Source of the DNA: Sphaerisporangium viridialbum
Lineage (GTDB): Bacteria > Actinomycetota > Actinomycetes > Streptosporangiales > Streptosporangiaceae
Direction of reading: 5' to 3'
DNA: 64,000 nucleotides
Assembly: GCF_049674955.1 (NCBI RefSeq)
Contig: NZ_CP187232.1
Location: forward strand, 3,658,001-3,722,000
In this document: in pieces, positions 33,857-48,316 of the stretch
Numbering within the stretch: the first letter of the stretch is position 1
Layout: each line of letters opens with the position of its first letter
Program-made: the position numbers and the translations under genes
Notes under the pieces: model-generated
What the model saw: only the letters and a program-made list of their open reading frames with translations
What the model was told of the DNA's origin: nothing
The model's database searches: none

Positions 33857-34773
33857 GCGCGGGGCTGACACCCGGCGCGGGACCCCAGGCGCACGCCAAG
33901 GCGGCCGTCCTCATCGAGGCCCTGCCCTGGCTCGAGCGCTTCCGCGGCCAGATCGTCGTCGTCAAGTACGGCGGGCACGCCATGGCCGACCAGGGCCTGC
34001 GCGAGAGCTTCGCCGACGACATGGTGTTCCTGCTGCACGCGGGCCTCAAGCCCGTCGTCGTGCACGGCGGCGGTCCCCAGATCAACCGCCACCTCGACAG
34101 GCTCGGCATCGAGAGCAGCTTCACGGCCGGGCTCCGGGTGACCACGCCCGAGGCGATGCAGGTCGTGCGCATGGTGCTGGTCGGCCAGGTCAACCGCGAC
34201 GTCGTCGGCCTGATCAACCGCCACGGCCCGTTCGCCATCGGCATGTCGGGCGAGGACGCCCACCTGTTCACCGCCGAGCGCAAGCACGCCGAGGTGGACG
34301 GCGAGAAGGTCGACATCGGCCAGGTCGGCGAGATCGTCAGGGTCGAGGCGGGAGCCGTCCAGGCGCTGCTCGGCGACGGGCGCATCCCTGTGGTGTCCTC
34401 GATCGCGCGCGGCGAGGACGGCGAGATCTACAACGTCAACGCCGACACCGCGGCCGCGGCGCTCGCGGTCGCGCTGAACGCCGGCAAGCTCGTCGTGCTC
34501 ACCGACGTCGAGGGCCTGTACGCCGACTGGCCGGCCTCCGGGGACGGCTCCGCCTCCGAGGTGATCAGCCGGCTGACGGCCGGAGAGCTCGCCAAGCTGC
34601 TGCCCGGCCTGTCCAGCGGCATGGTGCCCAAGATGGAGGCCTGCCTGACGGCGGTCACCGGAGGCGTGCCGCAGGCGCACGTGCTCGACGGCAGGGTGCC
34701 GCACTCGGTGCTGCTCGAAATCTTCACGGACGAGGGGATCGGAACCATGGTCGTGCCCGAGGTGGACTCATGA
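33853..34773 (+). CDS. argB: acetylglutamate kinase
   Basis: 306 residues of the amino acid kinase fold. VVVKYGGHAM (phosphate loop), VVVHGGGPQINRHLDRLGI, the NRDVVGLINRHG region, and YNVNADTAAAALAVAL (nucleotide site), plus a late SSGMVPKMEACLTAV. The N-terminal helix (LIEALPWLERFRGQ) is the kind that builds arginine-sensitive hexamers, so feedback inhibition by arginine is plausible. Overlaps argJ and argD by 4 bases each. Confidence 0.96.
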   Translation: MSAGLTPGAGPQAHAKAAVLIEALPWLERFRGQIVVVKYGGHAMADQGLRESFADDMVFLLHAGLKPVVVHGGGPQINRHLDRLGIESSFTAGLRVTTPEAMQVVRMVLVGQVNRDVVGLINRHGPFAIGMSGEDAHLFTAERKHAEVDGEKVDIGQVGEIVRVEAGAVQALLGDGRIPVVSSIARGEDGEIYNVNADTAAAALAVALNAGKLVVLTDVEGLYADWPASGDGSASEVISRLTAGELAKLLPGLSSGMVPKMEACLTAVTGGVPQAHVLDGRVPHSVLLEIFTDEGIGTMVVPEVDS

Positions 34774-35960
34774 CCGGCGCAGGGTCGCTCACGGAGCGCT
34801 TCGAGGCCGCGTTCATGCCGAACTACGGGGTCCCGCCCGTGGCCCTGGTACGCGGCGAGGGAGCCTACCTCTGGGACGCGGACGGCGTGCGCTACCTCGA
34901 CCTGATCGCGGGCATCGCGGTCAGCTCGCTCGGCCACGCGCACCCCGCCCTGGTGGAGGCCGTGTCCCGGCAGGTGGCGACGCTCGCGCACACCTCCAAC
35001 CTGTTCGTGAACGAGCCCGAGGTGCTGCTCGCCGAGCGCCTGCTCGGCCTGCTGAAGGCCCCGGGCCGCGTCTTCCTCGCCAACTCCGGCACCGAGGCGA
35101 ACGAGTGCGCGCTCAAGCTCGCCATCAAGTACGGCAGGAGCACCGGCAGGAAGTACTTCATCGCCGCGGACAACGGTTTCCACGGTCGCACGCTCGGGGC
35201 GCTCTCGCTGACCGGCAAGGCCTCCATCCGCGACCAGTTCGGGCCGTTCCCGCTCGATGTGCGCTTCGTCCCGTACGGCGACGCCGACGCGCTCAAGCAG
35301 GCCATCACCCAGGACTGCGTGGCGGTGTTCCTGGAGCCCACGCAGGGCGAGGCGGGCGTCGTGCCGCCCCCGGCCGGCTACTTCACCGCCGCGCGCGAGA
35401 TCTGTGACGCGGCCGGGGCGCTGCTGGTGCTCGACGAGATCCAGTCGGCGATCGGCCGCACCGGGCACTGGTTCGCCCACCAGCACGACGGCATCGTCCC
35501 CGACGTGCTGACCCTGGCCAAGGGCCTGGGCGGCGGCATGCCGATCGGCGCCTGCGTCGGCTTCGGCGACGCGGGCACGCTCTTCGCCAAGGGCGACCAC
35601 GGCTCGACCTTCGGCGGCAACCCCGTGTCCGCGGCGGCGGCTCTGGCCGTGATCGACACCATCGACCGCGACGGCCTGCTCGGCCAGGTCCGCACGACCG
35701 GGCAGCGGCTCCGCGACGGCATCGCCGCCATCGGCCATCCGCTGGTGGCCGGGGTGCGCGGCCGGGGGCTCTGGCTGGCCGTCGTGCTCACCGCCGACCG
35801 CGCCGCCGACGTCCAGGCCGCCGCCCAGCGGGCCGGGTTCCTGGTCAACGCGGTGCAGCCCGGCGCCGTGCGCATCGCTCCGCCGCTCCTGATCACCACG
35901 GAGCAGGTCGACTCCTTCCTCCAGGCCTTCCCGGCGATCCTCGCGGAGGTGGCCCCGTGA
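34770..35960 (+). CDS. argD: acetylornithine aminotransferase
   Basis: 396-residue class III PLP aminotransferase. Converts N-acetylglutamate semialdehyde to N-acetylornithine. The catalytic Lys is about 251 in LTLAKGLGGGMPIGA; the cofactor pocket includes NSGTEANECALKLA, GFHGRTLGALSLTG and LVLDEIQSAIGRTG. The start overlaps the argB stop (ATGA); the stop overlaps argF (GTGA). Confidence 0.96.
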   Translation: MTGAGSLTERFEAAFMPNYGVPPVALVRGEGAYLWDADGVRYLDLIAGIAVSSLGHAHPALVEAVSRQVATLAHTSNLFVNEPEVLLAERLLGLLKAPGRVFLANSGTEANECALKLAIKYGRSTGRKYFIAADNGFHGRTLGALSLTGKASIRDQFGPFPLDVRFVPYGDADALKQAITQDCVAVFLEPTQGEAGVVPPPAGYFTAAREICDAAGALLVLDEIQSAIGRTGHWFAHQHDGIVPDVLTLAKGLGGGMPIGACVGFGDAGTLFAKGDHGSTFGGNPVSAAAALAVIDTIDRDGLLGQVRTTGQRLRDGIAAIGHPLVAGVRGRGLWLAVVLTADRAADVQAAAQRAGFLVNAVQPGAVRIAPPLLITTEQVDSFLQAFPAILAEVAP

Positions 35961-36901
35961 GCCCGCACGGTGGCGCCCCGGGAGCAGTCCGGCACTTCCT
36001 GCGGGACGACGACCTGAGCCCCGCGGAGCAGGCCGAGGTGCTCGACCTCGCCGAGGCCATGAAGAAGGACCGGTACGGCTACCGTCCGTTCGAGGGCCCG
36101 ATGACCGTCGCGGTGATCTTCGACAAGCACTCCACCCGCACCCGCATCTCGTTCGCGGTCGGCATCGCCGAGCTGGGCGGCCAGCCGCTGATCATCGACG
36201 CGGGCAGCTCCCAGATGGGCAGGGGAGAGCCGATCGAGGACACCGCCCGCGTCCTCGAAAGGCAGGTCGCCGCGATCGTGTGGCGCACCTTCGGCCAGGA
36301 GCGCGTGGAGGCGATGGCCTCGGCGTCGTCGGTGCCGGTCGTCAACGCGCTGACCGACGAGTTCCACCCCTGCCAGATCCTCGCCGACCTGCTCACCGTG
36401 CGGGAGAAGCGAGGCACACTCGCCGGTCAGACGCTCACCTACCTGGGCGACGGCGCCAACAACATGGCCCACTCCTACCTGCTCGGCGGCGCCACCGCGG
36501 GGATGCACATCCGCGTCGCCGCGCCCGCCGCGTACCAGCCGGACCCGCTGATCCTCAACCGCGCGGCCGAGATCGCCGCGTCGGCCGGAGGGTCGGTCAC
36601 TGTGCTGTCGGACGCGGCCGTGGCCGCCGCCGGCGCCCACGTGCTGGCCACCGACACCTGGGTGTCGATGGGCCAGGACGGCAAGGACGAGCGGGTCGCC
36701 GCGCTCATGCCGTACCAGCTGAACGCCGGGCTGCTCGGCCTGGCGGCCCCCGACGCGACGGTGCTGCACTGCCTGCCCGCCTACCGCGGCCTGGAGATCA
36801 CCGCCGAGGTGCTGGACGGCCCGCGCAGCGTAGTCTGGGACCAGGCGGAGAACCGCCTGCACGCCCAGAAGGCCCTGCTCCACTGGCTGGTGGCGCGATG
36901 A
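35957..36901 (+). CDS. argF: ornithine carbamoyltransferase
   Basis: 314 residues. Forms citrulline from ornithine and carbamoyl phosphate. STRTR at about 59-63 binds carbamoyl phosphate, HPCQILADL at about 137, DTWVSMGQ binds ornithine, and HCLPAYRG at about 271 carries the catalytic Cys. The GTG overlaps the argD stop and the TGA overlaps the argR ATG, all in one coupled run. Confidence 0.96.
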   Translation: MSPHGGAPGAVRHFLRDDDLSPAEQAEVLDLAEAMKKDRYGYRPFEGPMTVAVIFDKHSTRTRISFAVGIAELGGQPLIIDAGSSQMGRGEPIEDTARVLERQVAAIVWRTFGQERVEAMASASSVPVVNALTDEFHPCQILADLLTVREKRGTLAGQTLTYLGDGANNMAHSYLLGGATAGMHIRVAAPAAYQPDPLILNRAAEIAASAGGSVTVLSDAAVAAAGAHVLATDTWVSMGQDGKDERVAALMPYQLNAGLLGLAAPDATVLHCLPAYRGLEITAEVLDGPRSVVWDQAENRLHAQKALLHWLVAR

Positions 36902-37413
36902 CCATCCCGCTGACCAAGGCCGGAAGGCTCGCGAAGATCGCCGATCTGGTGAACCGCCACAAGGTCAAGTCACAGCCCGAGCTCGCCAGGCTGCTGGCCG
37001 AGAGCGGAGTCGAGGTCACCCAGGCCACGCTCTCGCGCGACCTCGACGAGCTGGGCGCGCTGAAGCTGCGGGCGGACGACGGCTCGCTGGTGTACGCGCT
37101 GCCGGGCGAGGGAGGCGCGCGCATCCCGCTGACCCGCATGGGCGCCGGCGAGAGCCCGGCTGCCCGGCTGCGACGGGTCGCCGAGGAGCTGCTGGTCTCG
37201 GCCGAGGCCTCGGCGAACCTCGTGATCGTGCGCACCCCTCCGGGGGCCGCGCAGTTCCTCGCCTCCGCGCTCGACCACGCCGACTGGGAGGCGATCCTCG
37301 GCACGGTCGCCGGCGACGACACGATCCTGGTGATCAGCCGGGATCCCATGGGCGGGGCTCATCTCGTGGAGTCCCTGCTCAGACTGACCGATCGACGTAG
37401 TCAGCCCGTGTGA
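36898..37413 (+). CDS. argR: arginine repressor
   Basis: 171 residues. The N-terminal winged helix (RLAKIADLVNRHKVKSQPELARLL, then TQATLSRDLDELGALKL) binds ARG boxes. The C-terminal hexamerisation and arginine-binding domain reads NLVIVRTPPGAAQFLASALD and GTVAGDDTILVI. Encoded inside the operon it probably controls, overlapping argF by 4 bases. Likely acts on the palindromes upstream of argC. Confidence 0.95.
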   Translation: MTIPLTKAGRLAKIADLVNRHKVKSQPELARLLAESGVEVTQATLSRDLDELGALKLRADDGSLVYALPGEGGARIPLTRMGAGESPAARLRRVAEELLVSAEASANLVIVRTPPGAAQFLASALDHADWEAILGTVAGDDTILVISRDPMGGAHLVESLLRLTDRRSQPV

Positions 37414-37514
37414 GCCGGGCGTCCCGCGATCATGCGGGCCAGTTTCAGAACCCGAGCGAACCGGGCGTTCCCCGCAAGCCACTACGAAATTCCTTTTCCT
37501 GGGAGAGCAGAGCA

Positions 37515-38714
37515 ATGACTGACAGGGTGGTACTCGCCTACTCCGGTGGCCTCGACACGTCCGTGGCCATCCCCTTCCTCGCCGACCAGACCGGCGCCGA
37601 GGTCATCGCCGTGGCCGTCGACGTCGGCCAGGGCGGCGAGGACATGGAGGTCATCCGGAAGCGCGCCATCGACTGCGGCGCCGTCGAGTCGGTCGTGGTG
37701 GACGCCCGCGAGGAGTTCGCCGCCGACTTCTGCGTGCCGGCGCTCCAGGCCAACGCCCTCTACATGGACCGCTACCCGCTGGTCTCCGCCCTGTCCCGGC
37801 CGCTGATCGTCAAGCACCTGGCCGCCGCCGCCAAGGAGTTCGACGGCACCCACGTGTCGCACGGCTGCACCGGCAAGGGCAACGACCAGGTCAGGTTCGA
37901 GGCCGGCCTCGCCGCGCTGAACCCCTCGCTGAAGGTCATCGCCCCCGCCCGCGACTACGCCTGGACCCGCGACAAGGCCATCGCCTTCGCCGAGGAGAAG
38001 GGCCTGCCGATCGACGTCAACAAGAAGTCGCCGTACTCCATCGACCAGAACATCTGGGGCCGGGCCGTCGAGACCGGGTTCCTGGAGGACATCTGGAACG
38101 CCCCGATCGAGGACGTCTACTCCTACACCGCCGACCCGTCGCAGCCGCGCGAGGCCGACGAGGTCGTCATCACCTTCCAGGCGGGCGTGCCCGTGGCCCT
38201 GGACGGGCGTTCGCTCACCCCGTTCCAGATCATCGCCGAGCTCAACCAGCGCGCCGGCGCCCAGGGCGTCGGACGGCTCGACATGGTCGAGGACCGCCTC
38301 GTCGGCATCAAGTCCCGCGAGGTGTACGAGGCTCCGGGCGCGATCGCCCTGATCACCGCCCACATGGAGCTGGAGAACGTCACGGTCGAGCGCGACCTCG
38401 CCCGGTTCAAGCGCTCGGTCGACCAGCGGTGGGGCGAGCTGGTCTACGACGGCCTCTGGTTCTCCCCGCTCAAGGACGCGCTCGACACCTTCATCGCCGA
38501 CGCGCAGAAGTACGTCTCCGGCGACATCCGCATGACCCTGCACGCCGGACGGGCCGTCGTGACCGGCCGCCGCTCCGAGGCTTCGCTGTACGACTTCTCG
38601 CTGGCGACCTACGACACGGGCGACGCGTTCGACCAGTCGCTCGCAAAGGGCTTCGTCCAGCTCTGGAGCCTTCCCTCCAAGATCGCCGCCGCCCGGGACG
38701 GTCGTCTCGGCTGA
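37515..38714 (+). CDS. argG: argininosuccinate synthase
   Basis: 399 residues. Joins citrulline and aspartate using ATP. The PP-loop AYSGGLDTSVAIPFL is at the N-terminus, then HGCTGKGNDQVRFE, the SPYSIDQNIWGRAVETG region and YDFSLATYDTGDAFDQ. A GGGAGAG site lies 6-7 bases before the ATG. It is separated from argR by 101 bases, so it may have its own promoter. Confidence 0.97.
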   Translation: MTDRVVLAYSGGLDTSVAIPFLADQTGAEVIAVAVDVGQGGEDMEVIRKRAIDCGAVESVVVDAREEFAADFCVPALQANALYMDRYPLVSALSRPLIVKHLAAAAKEFDGTHVSHGCTGKGNDQVRFEAGLAALNPSLKVIAPARDYAWTRDKAIAFAEEKGLPIDVNKKSPYSIDQNIWGRAVETGFLEDIWNAPIEDVYSYTADPSQPREADEVVITFQAGVPVALDGRSLTPFQIIAELNQRAGAQGVGRLDMVEDRLVGIKSREVYEAPGAIALITAHMELENVTVERDLARFKRSVDQRWGELVYDGLWFSPLKDALDTFIADAQKYVSGDIRMTLHAGRAVVTGRRSEASLYDFSLATYDTGDAFDQSLAKGFVQLWSLPSKIAAARDGRLG

Positions 38715-38773
38715 CGAGGCCCATTTGGGCTAGGGTCGCGGATTGAGCGTTGGAACTGGGGAAGAGGAGAACG

Positions 38774-40237
38774 GTGGCTGAGGGTGGCAAGCCCATGCGG
38801 CTCTGGGGTGGCAGGTTCGAAGGCGGTCCGGCGGACGCGCTGACACGGCTGTCGGTCAGCGTGCAGTTCGACTGGCGGCTCGCGCCGTACGACCTGCTGG
38901 CGTCACGGGCGCACGCCCGGGTGCTCCACCGCGCCGGGCTGCTGAGCGAGGCGGAGCTCGAGCGCATGCTCGGAGCCCTGGACGACCTCGAACAGGCGTG
39001 CAAGGCCGGTGACTTCCGGCCCGCCGTGGCCGACGAGGACGTGCACACCGCTCTCGAGCGCGGGCTACTGGAGCGTCTCGGCTCGCTCGGCGGCAAGCTG
39101 CGCGCCGGCCGCAGCCGCAACGACCAGGTGGCCACCGACCTCCGGCTCTACCTGCGCGACCACGTCCGCTACATCGTGTCGCGGCTCGTCGAGCTGGAGA
39201 CGGCCCTGATGAGCCAGGCCGAGGAGCACGCGTCCACCGCGGCCCCCGGCATGACCCACCTGCAGCACGCCCAGCCGGTGTCGTTCGGGCACCAGCTTCT
39301 CGCGCACGTCCACGCGATCGCCCGCGACGTCGACCGGCTGCGCGACTGGGACCGGCGCGCGGCCGTGTCCCCGCTCGGCGCGGGCGCGCTCGCGGGCTCG
39401 TCCCTGCCCCTGGACCCGCAGGCGGTCGCCGAGGAGCTGGGCTTCGACTCCGCCGCGCCCAACTCCATGGACGCCGTCGCCGACCGCGACTTCGCCGCCG
39501 AGTTCCTGTTCTGCGCCTCGCTGATCGGGGTCCACCTGTCGCGGCTGGGCGAGGAGATCGTCCTGTGGGCCTCGCAGGAGTTCCACTGGATCGAGATGGA
39601 CGACGCCTACTCCACCGGATCGTCGATCATGCCGCAGAAGAAGAACCCCGACGTCGCCGAGCTGGCCCGGGGCAAGTCCGGCAGGCTCATCGGCAACCTC
39701 ATGACGCTGCTGACCACCCTCAAGGGCCTGCCGCTCACCTACAACCGCGACCTGCAGGAGGACAAGGAGCCGGTGTTCGACTCGGTCGACACCCTGCTGC
39801 TGGTCCTGCCCGCCGTCTCCGGCCTGGTCTCCACGATGCGGGTGAACACCGCCCGCCTCGAGTCCTCCGCGCCCGACGGCTTCGCCCTGGCCACCGACCT
39901 GGCCGAGCTGCTGGTGCGCAGGGGGGTGCCGTTCCGCGACGCCCACGAGGCGGTCGGCCACCTCGTCGTGTGGTGCCAGGTCAACGACACCACCTTCGAG
40001 AAGCTCACCGAGGACGATCTCGCCAAGATCTCCCCGCACTTCGTGGGGACCCCCGGCGGGCCGGCCGTCCCCGGCGACGAGGGCGGCGTGCCGGGCACCC
40101 TCGACGTGCTGAACGTCCAGGGCGCGCTCGCCTCGCGCAAGGCGTACGGAGGCACCGCGCCCGACCGCGTCCGCGACCAGCTGACCGCCCTGCGGGAGAT
40201 CGTCGACGGCCAGGCGGCGTGGGCGAGCGGATCCTAG
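38774..40237 (+). CDS. argH: argininosuccinate lyase
   Basis: 487 residues from a GTG with GAGGAG four bases upstream; an ATG at 38795 is a weaker alternative. The fumarase/aspartase superfamily signature GSSIMPQKKNPDVAEL lies at about 283. Other elements are MRLWGGRF at the N-terminus, AGRSRNDQVATD and TAAPGMTHLQHAQPVSFGH. It releases arginine and fumarate, finishing the pathway. Its end overlaps the next gene by 19 bases. Confidence 0.96.
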   Translation: MAEGGKPMRLWGGRFEGGPADALTRLSVSVQFDWRLAPYDLLASRAHARVLHRAGLLSEAELERMLGALDDLEQACKAGDFRPAVADEDVHTALERGLLERLGSLGGKLRAGRSRNDQVATDLRLYLRDHVRYIVSRLVELETALMSQAEEHASTAAPGMTHLQHAQPVSFGHQLLAHVHAIARDVDRLRDWDRRAAVSPLGAGALAGSSLPLDPQAVAEELGFDSAAPNSMDAVADRDFAAEFLFCASLIGVHLSRLGEEIVLWASQEFHWIEMDDAYSTGSSIMPQKKNPDVAELARGKSGRLIGNLMTLLTTLKGLPLTYNRDLQEDKEPVFDSVDTLLLVLPAVSGLVSTMRVNTARLESSAPDGFALATDLAELLVRRGVPFRDAHEAVGHLVVWCQVNDTTFEKLTEDDLAKISPHFVGTPGGPAVPGDEGGVPGTLDVLNVQGALASRKAYGGTAPDRVRDQLTALREIVDGQAAWASGS

Positions 40238-40869
40238 ACCGGCGGTTCTTCGACCGGCCCTCACCGGAGGTGGCGCCCGCCCTGCTCGGGCGGGTCCTGC
40301 GGCACGGGCCGGTCGCGGTGCGCCTGACCGAGGTGGAGGCGTACGGCCCGCCCGGTGCGGACCCCGCGTCCCACACCTACCGAGGGCGCACCCCGCGCAA
40401 CTCCGTCATGTTCGGGCCGCCCGGTCACCTGTACGTCTACTTCACGTACGGCATGCACTTCTGCGCCAACATCGTCTGCCTGCCCGAGGGGATGGGCTCG
40501 GGGGTGCTGCTGCGCGCCGGCGAGGTGATCGAGGGGGCCGAGGTCGCCCGCACCCGCCGCCACCGGCCCAGTACGGCCGCACCGCTGACCGGCCGCGGCC
40601 AGACCATCCCCGAGCGCGACCTGGCGCGCGGCCCCGCGCGACTGGCCGTGGCGCTGGGCGTGGGCAGGGAGCACAACGGGCTCGACTGCTGCTCGGGCTC
40701 CCTGGACCTGCGGATCCTCGAAGGCGACGCCGTGGACCCCGCGCTGGTCCGCTCCGGCCCGCGCACCGGCGTCTCCACCGCCGCGGACACCCCCTGGCGC
40801 TTCTGGATCGACGGCGACCCCACCGTCTCGCCGTACCGCAAGCACGTGCCCAAGACGCGTCCGAGCTGA
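40219..40869 (+). CDS. DNA-3-methyladenine glycosylase (AAG/Mpg type)
   Basis: 216 residues from a GTG inside the end of argH. Removes alkylated purines in base excision repair. Recognisable elements: FFDRPSPEVAPALLGRVL, the catalytic Glu region RLTEVEAYGPPGADPASHTYRG, RNSVMFGPPGHLYVYFTYGMHFC, and the late TPWRFWIDGDPTVSPYR. The order argH-glycosylase-tyrS is, as I recall, common in actinomycetes. The start is weakly supported because no clear binding site is seen. Confidence 0.88.
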   Translation: MGERILDRRFFDRPSPEVAPALLGRVLRHGPVAVRLTEVEAYGPPGADPASHTYRGRTPRNSVMFGPPGHLYVYFTYGMHFCANIVCLPEGMGSGVLLRAGEVIEGAEVARTRRHRPSTAAPLTGRGQTIPERDLARGPARLAVALGVGREHNGLDCCSGSLDLRILEGDAVDPALVRSGPRTGVSTAADTPWRFWIDGDPTVSPYRKHVPKTRPS

Positions 40870-40991
40870 CCCGCCATCGTGATCACGAGGAACGGCTTTC
40901 AAGTGGCGGAGTGGTGCGATGATCGGGCAGGCTGTAAGGCAAGGCGAAAGCCGTACATGTATCCGTCGAACCAACCATGAAGGCCAGGATC

Positions 40992-42260
40992 GTGACCGAC
41001 ATCCTCGATGACCTTGCGTGGCGCGGCCTGATCGCGCAGTCCACCGATATCGACACCCTGAGGGTGGCGATGGCCGAGGGTCCGATCACGGTCTATTGCG
41101 GGTTCGACCCCACAGCACCGTCGCTGCACGTCGGCAACCTCGTCCCGCTCCTCACGCTGACCCGCATCCAGCGGGCAGGGCACCGGGCCATCGGGCTGGT
41201 CGGCGGAGCCACCGGCCTCATCGGCGACCCCAGCGGCAAGAGCGAGGAGCGGTCGCTCAACTCGGCCGAGGTCGTCGCCGAGTGGGTGCGGCGCATCCGC
41301 GTCCAGGTGGAGAAGTTCATCGACCTGTCGGAGTCCTCCGGTTCCGTCCTGGTGAGCAACCTCGACTGGACCCACGGCCTGTCGGCCATCGACTTCCTCC
41401 GCGACGTCGGCAAGCACTTCCCGGTGAACCGCATGCTCGCCCGCGAGTCGGTCTCGGCGCGCCTCGGGGGGGAGGGGCTGAGCTACACCGAGTTCAGCTA
41501 CCAGATCCTGCAGGCCAACGACTACCTGGAGCTCTACCGCAGGCATGGCTGCACGCTGCAGATCGGCGGCAGCGACCAGTGGGGCAACATCACGGCGGGG
41601 TGCGACCTGATCCGCCGTGTCGAGGGCGGCCACGTGCACGCGCTGACCGTACCGCTGATCACCAAGGCCGACGGCACGAAGTTCGGCAAGACGGCCGGCG
41701 GCGCCGTGTGGCTCGACCCCGAGCTGACCTCGCCGTACGCCTTCTACCAGTTCTGGCTCAACTCCGACGACCGTGACGTCGTGAAGTTCCTGAAGATCTT
41801 CAGCTTCAGGTCCAGGGACGAGATCGAGGCGCTGGAGAAGAGCGCGTCCGACCGCCCTGCGGCCCGTGAGGCGCAGCGGGCGCTGGCGGAGGAGTTCACG
41901 ACCCTGCTGCACGGGGCGGAGGAGTGCGCCGCGGTGATCGCCGCATCGGGCGCGCTGTTCGGCCAGGGCTCGCTGGAGGAGCTGCCGGAGCGAACGCTCG
42001 CGGCCGCGCTTGCGGAGGTGCCCAGGGCCACGGTGCCCGCGCTCGGCGCCTCGTACGTCGATCTGCTGGCCGAGAGCGGGCTCGTCGAGAGCAAGTCCGC
42101 GGCCCGCCGCGCCGTCAAGGAGGGCGGGGCGTACCTCAACAACACCAAGATCACGGACGAGTCCTACGTCCCGTCCGCCGAGGATCTGCTGTACGGGCGG
42201 TTCCTGGTGCTCCGGCGCGGGAAGCGCTCCGTCGGCGGCGTCGAGGTCGTCGCCGGCTAG
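40992..42260 (+). CDS. tyrS: tyrosyl-tRNA synthetase
   Basis: About 422 residues. Class I synthetase with the HIGH equivalent SLHVGNL (His about 46), tyrosine pocket residues FDPTAPS, the QIGGSDQWGNIT block, and the KMSKS equivalent KFGKT at about 230. A C-terminal S4 RNA-binding domain (LLAESGLVESKSAARRAVKEGGAYLNN) ends the protein. The GTG is chosen because family members begin TDIL/TDIV and AAGG lies 8 bases before it; an ATG five codons upstream at 40977 is the alternative. No T-box seen. Confidence 0.95.
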   Translation: MTDILDDLAWRGLIAQSTDIDTLRVAMAEGPITVYCGFDPTAPSLHVGNLVPLLTLTRIQRAGHRAIGLVGGATGLIGDPSGKSEERSLNSAEVVAEWVRRIRVQVEKFIDLSESSGSVLVSNLDWTHGLSAIDFLRDVGKHFPVNRMLARESVSARLGGEGLSYTEFSYQILQANDYLELYRRHGCTLQIGGSDQWGNITAGCDLIRRVEGGHVHALTVPLITKADGTKFGKTAGGAVWLDPELTSPYAFYQFWLNSDDRDVVKFLKIFSFRSRDEIEALEKSASDRPAAREAQRALAEEFTTLLHGAEECAAVIAASGALFGQGSLEELPERTLAAALAEVPRATVPALGASYVDLLAESGLVESKSAARRAVKEGGAYLNNTKITDESYVPSAEDLLYGRFLVLRRGKRSVGGVEVVAG

Positions 42261-42273
42261 CACTCGCGGCATC

Positions 42274-42314
42274 CCTCCGGCCCCCGGTGAGCGTCTGTCA
42301 CCGGGGGCCGGAGG
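42274..42314 (+). terminator. terminator after tyrS
   Basis: Perfect 17-bp stem (42274-42290 with 42298-42314) and 7-base loop, 13 bases after the tyrS stop. It insulates the rRNA operon promoters. Confidence 0.9.
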
Positions 42315-42397
42315 CGTCTTCGGTAACACTCCCGTGGCGGCCTGGAGAGACTTTCTGTCATCGGAGGGGTGAACTGGGCGGTTGGTCCCCCGCCGAT

Positions 42398-42426
42398 TTG
42401 ACGGAGCCCCGGACGGCGCTTAGTGT
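42398..42426 (+). promoter_or_regulatory. rRNA operon promoter 1
   Basis: TTGACG, 17-base spacer, TAGTGT. The first of three candidate promoters ahead of the 16S gene; multiple tandem promoters are usual for actinomycete rRNA operons. Confidence 0.6.
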
Positions 42427-42580
42427 TCTCTTCGCCCCAGGGAACGACGGGCCGCCGAACAGGCGCCTGGCTCCCGGGCATCCCGGAAGACATGTTCTCG
42501 GATTCGCCGTCCCTGACGGAGGATCCGGATCTGACGTGTTGCCCACGCGAAATCGAGCCGAACTTTTTTGACAGTTCGAC

Positions 42581-42609
42581 TCGACATCGAGTGGACAGCA
42601 GGGTAAGTT
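42581..42609 (+). promoter_or_regulatory. rRNA operon promoter 2
   Basis: TCGACA, 17-base spacer, TAAGTT. A nearby TTGACA at 42569 is not at a usable distance from a -10 box. Confidence 0.5.
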
Positions 42610-42679
42610 AGACGGGTTGCTCTGAAAAGGGGTGACCGGACTGTACCGGTTCGGGATGGTTCATGTCAGATCGGATGAT

Positions 42680-42709
42680 TTGACAGGGAGTGTCCGGATC
42701 TGGTAAAGT
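42680..42709 (+). promoter_or_regulatory. rRNA operon promoter 3
   Basis: Consensus TTGACA, 18-base spacer, TAAAGT. This is the strongest match in the leader and would give a transcript starting near 42716. Confidence 0.75.
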
Positions 42710-42775
42710 ATAAGTAGCGAATGGTGCGCCCTGGATGGGGTCGGAGCCGGTTGGTTCCGGGTCTTGTCCGGTGTA

Positions 42776-42808
42776 CGCGTCCGTTTCTTGAGAACTCAAC
42801 AGTGTGTT
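42776..42808 (+). other. 5' arm of the 16S processing stem
   Basis: This leader stretch (containing TTGAGAACTCAACAGTGTGTT) is complementary over about 30 bases to 44681-44717 in the spacer beyond 16S, with a few mismatches. The pair would enclose the 16S rRNA in a long helix, the kind cut by RNase III. The rest of the leader up to 42933 holds no gene. Confidence 0.7.
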
Positions 42809-42933
42809 AAAAGCCAGTGCATGAATATGCATACCTCCGTCTTCCGCGCGCCCTTTGTGGGTGTGTGGGGATGGTTTCCTTTGGTTGACATCGCACATGT
42901 GTGTGTGGTGTTCGCCGGGATTTCTTCAGACAT

Positions 42934-48070
<5,137 letters not shown>

Positions 48071-48100
48071 CCACAAAGCGTTTTGCTCGCGTCCACTATG
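48071..48100 (+). other. 3' arm of the 23S processing stem
   Basis: Complementary to 44915-44940: CCACAAAG and GCTCGCGTCCACTATG match, with a small bulge between. It forms the stem at the base of pre-23S. Confidence 0.8.
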
Positions 48101-48149
48101 TAACTCAGAAACAACAAGCTGGGGTGACCCTGGTTGTGTGTTTCAAGGG

Positions 48150-48268
48150 GTTACGGCGGTCATAGCGGAAGGGAAACACCCGGTTACATTCCGAACCCGG
48201 AAGTTAAGCTTTCCAGCGCCGATGGTACTGCACCGGGGACGGTGTGGGAGAGTAGGACACCGCCGGAC
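48150..48268 (+). rRNA. rrf: 5S ribosomal RNA
   Basis: About 119 bases, opening GTTACGGCGGTCATAGCGG with its 3' partner CACCGCCGGAC. The internal CCCGGTTACATTCCGAACCC is typical of actinomycete 5S. Last gene of the operon. Confidence 0.97.
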
Positions 48269-48283
48269 AAATATTGTGTTGGT

Positions 48284-48316
48284 AGGAGAGCCATCCACTT
48301 TGTGGATGGCTTTCCT
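48284..48316 (+). terminator. rRNA operon terminator
   Basis: 15-bp stem (48284-48298 with 48302-48316, one G-T pair) with a 3-base loop, 16 bases after the 5S gene. Confidence 0.88.

Noticed and set aside
42569..42574. Additional TTGACA as a fourth rRNA promoter
   Set aside because: No -10 box at 16-19 bases; the nearest one belongs to promoter 2.
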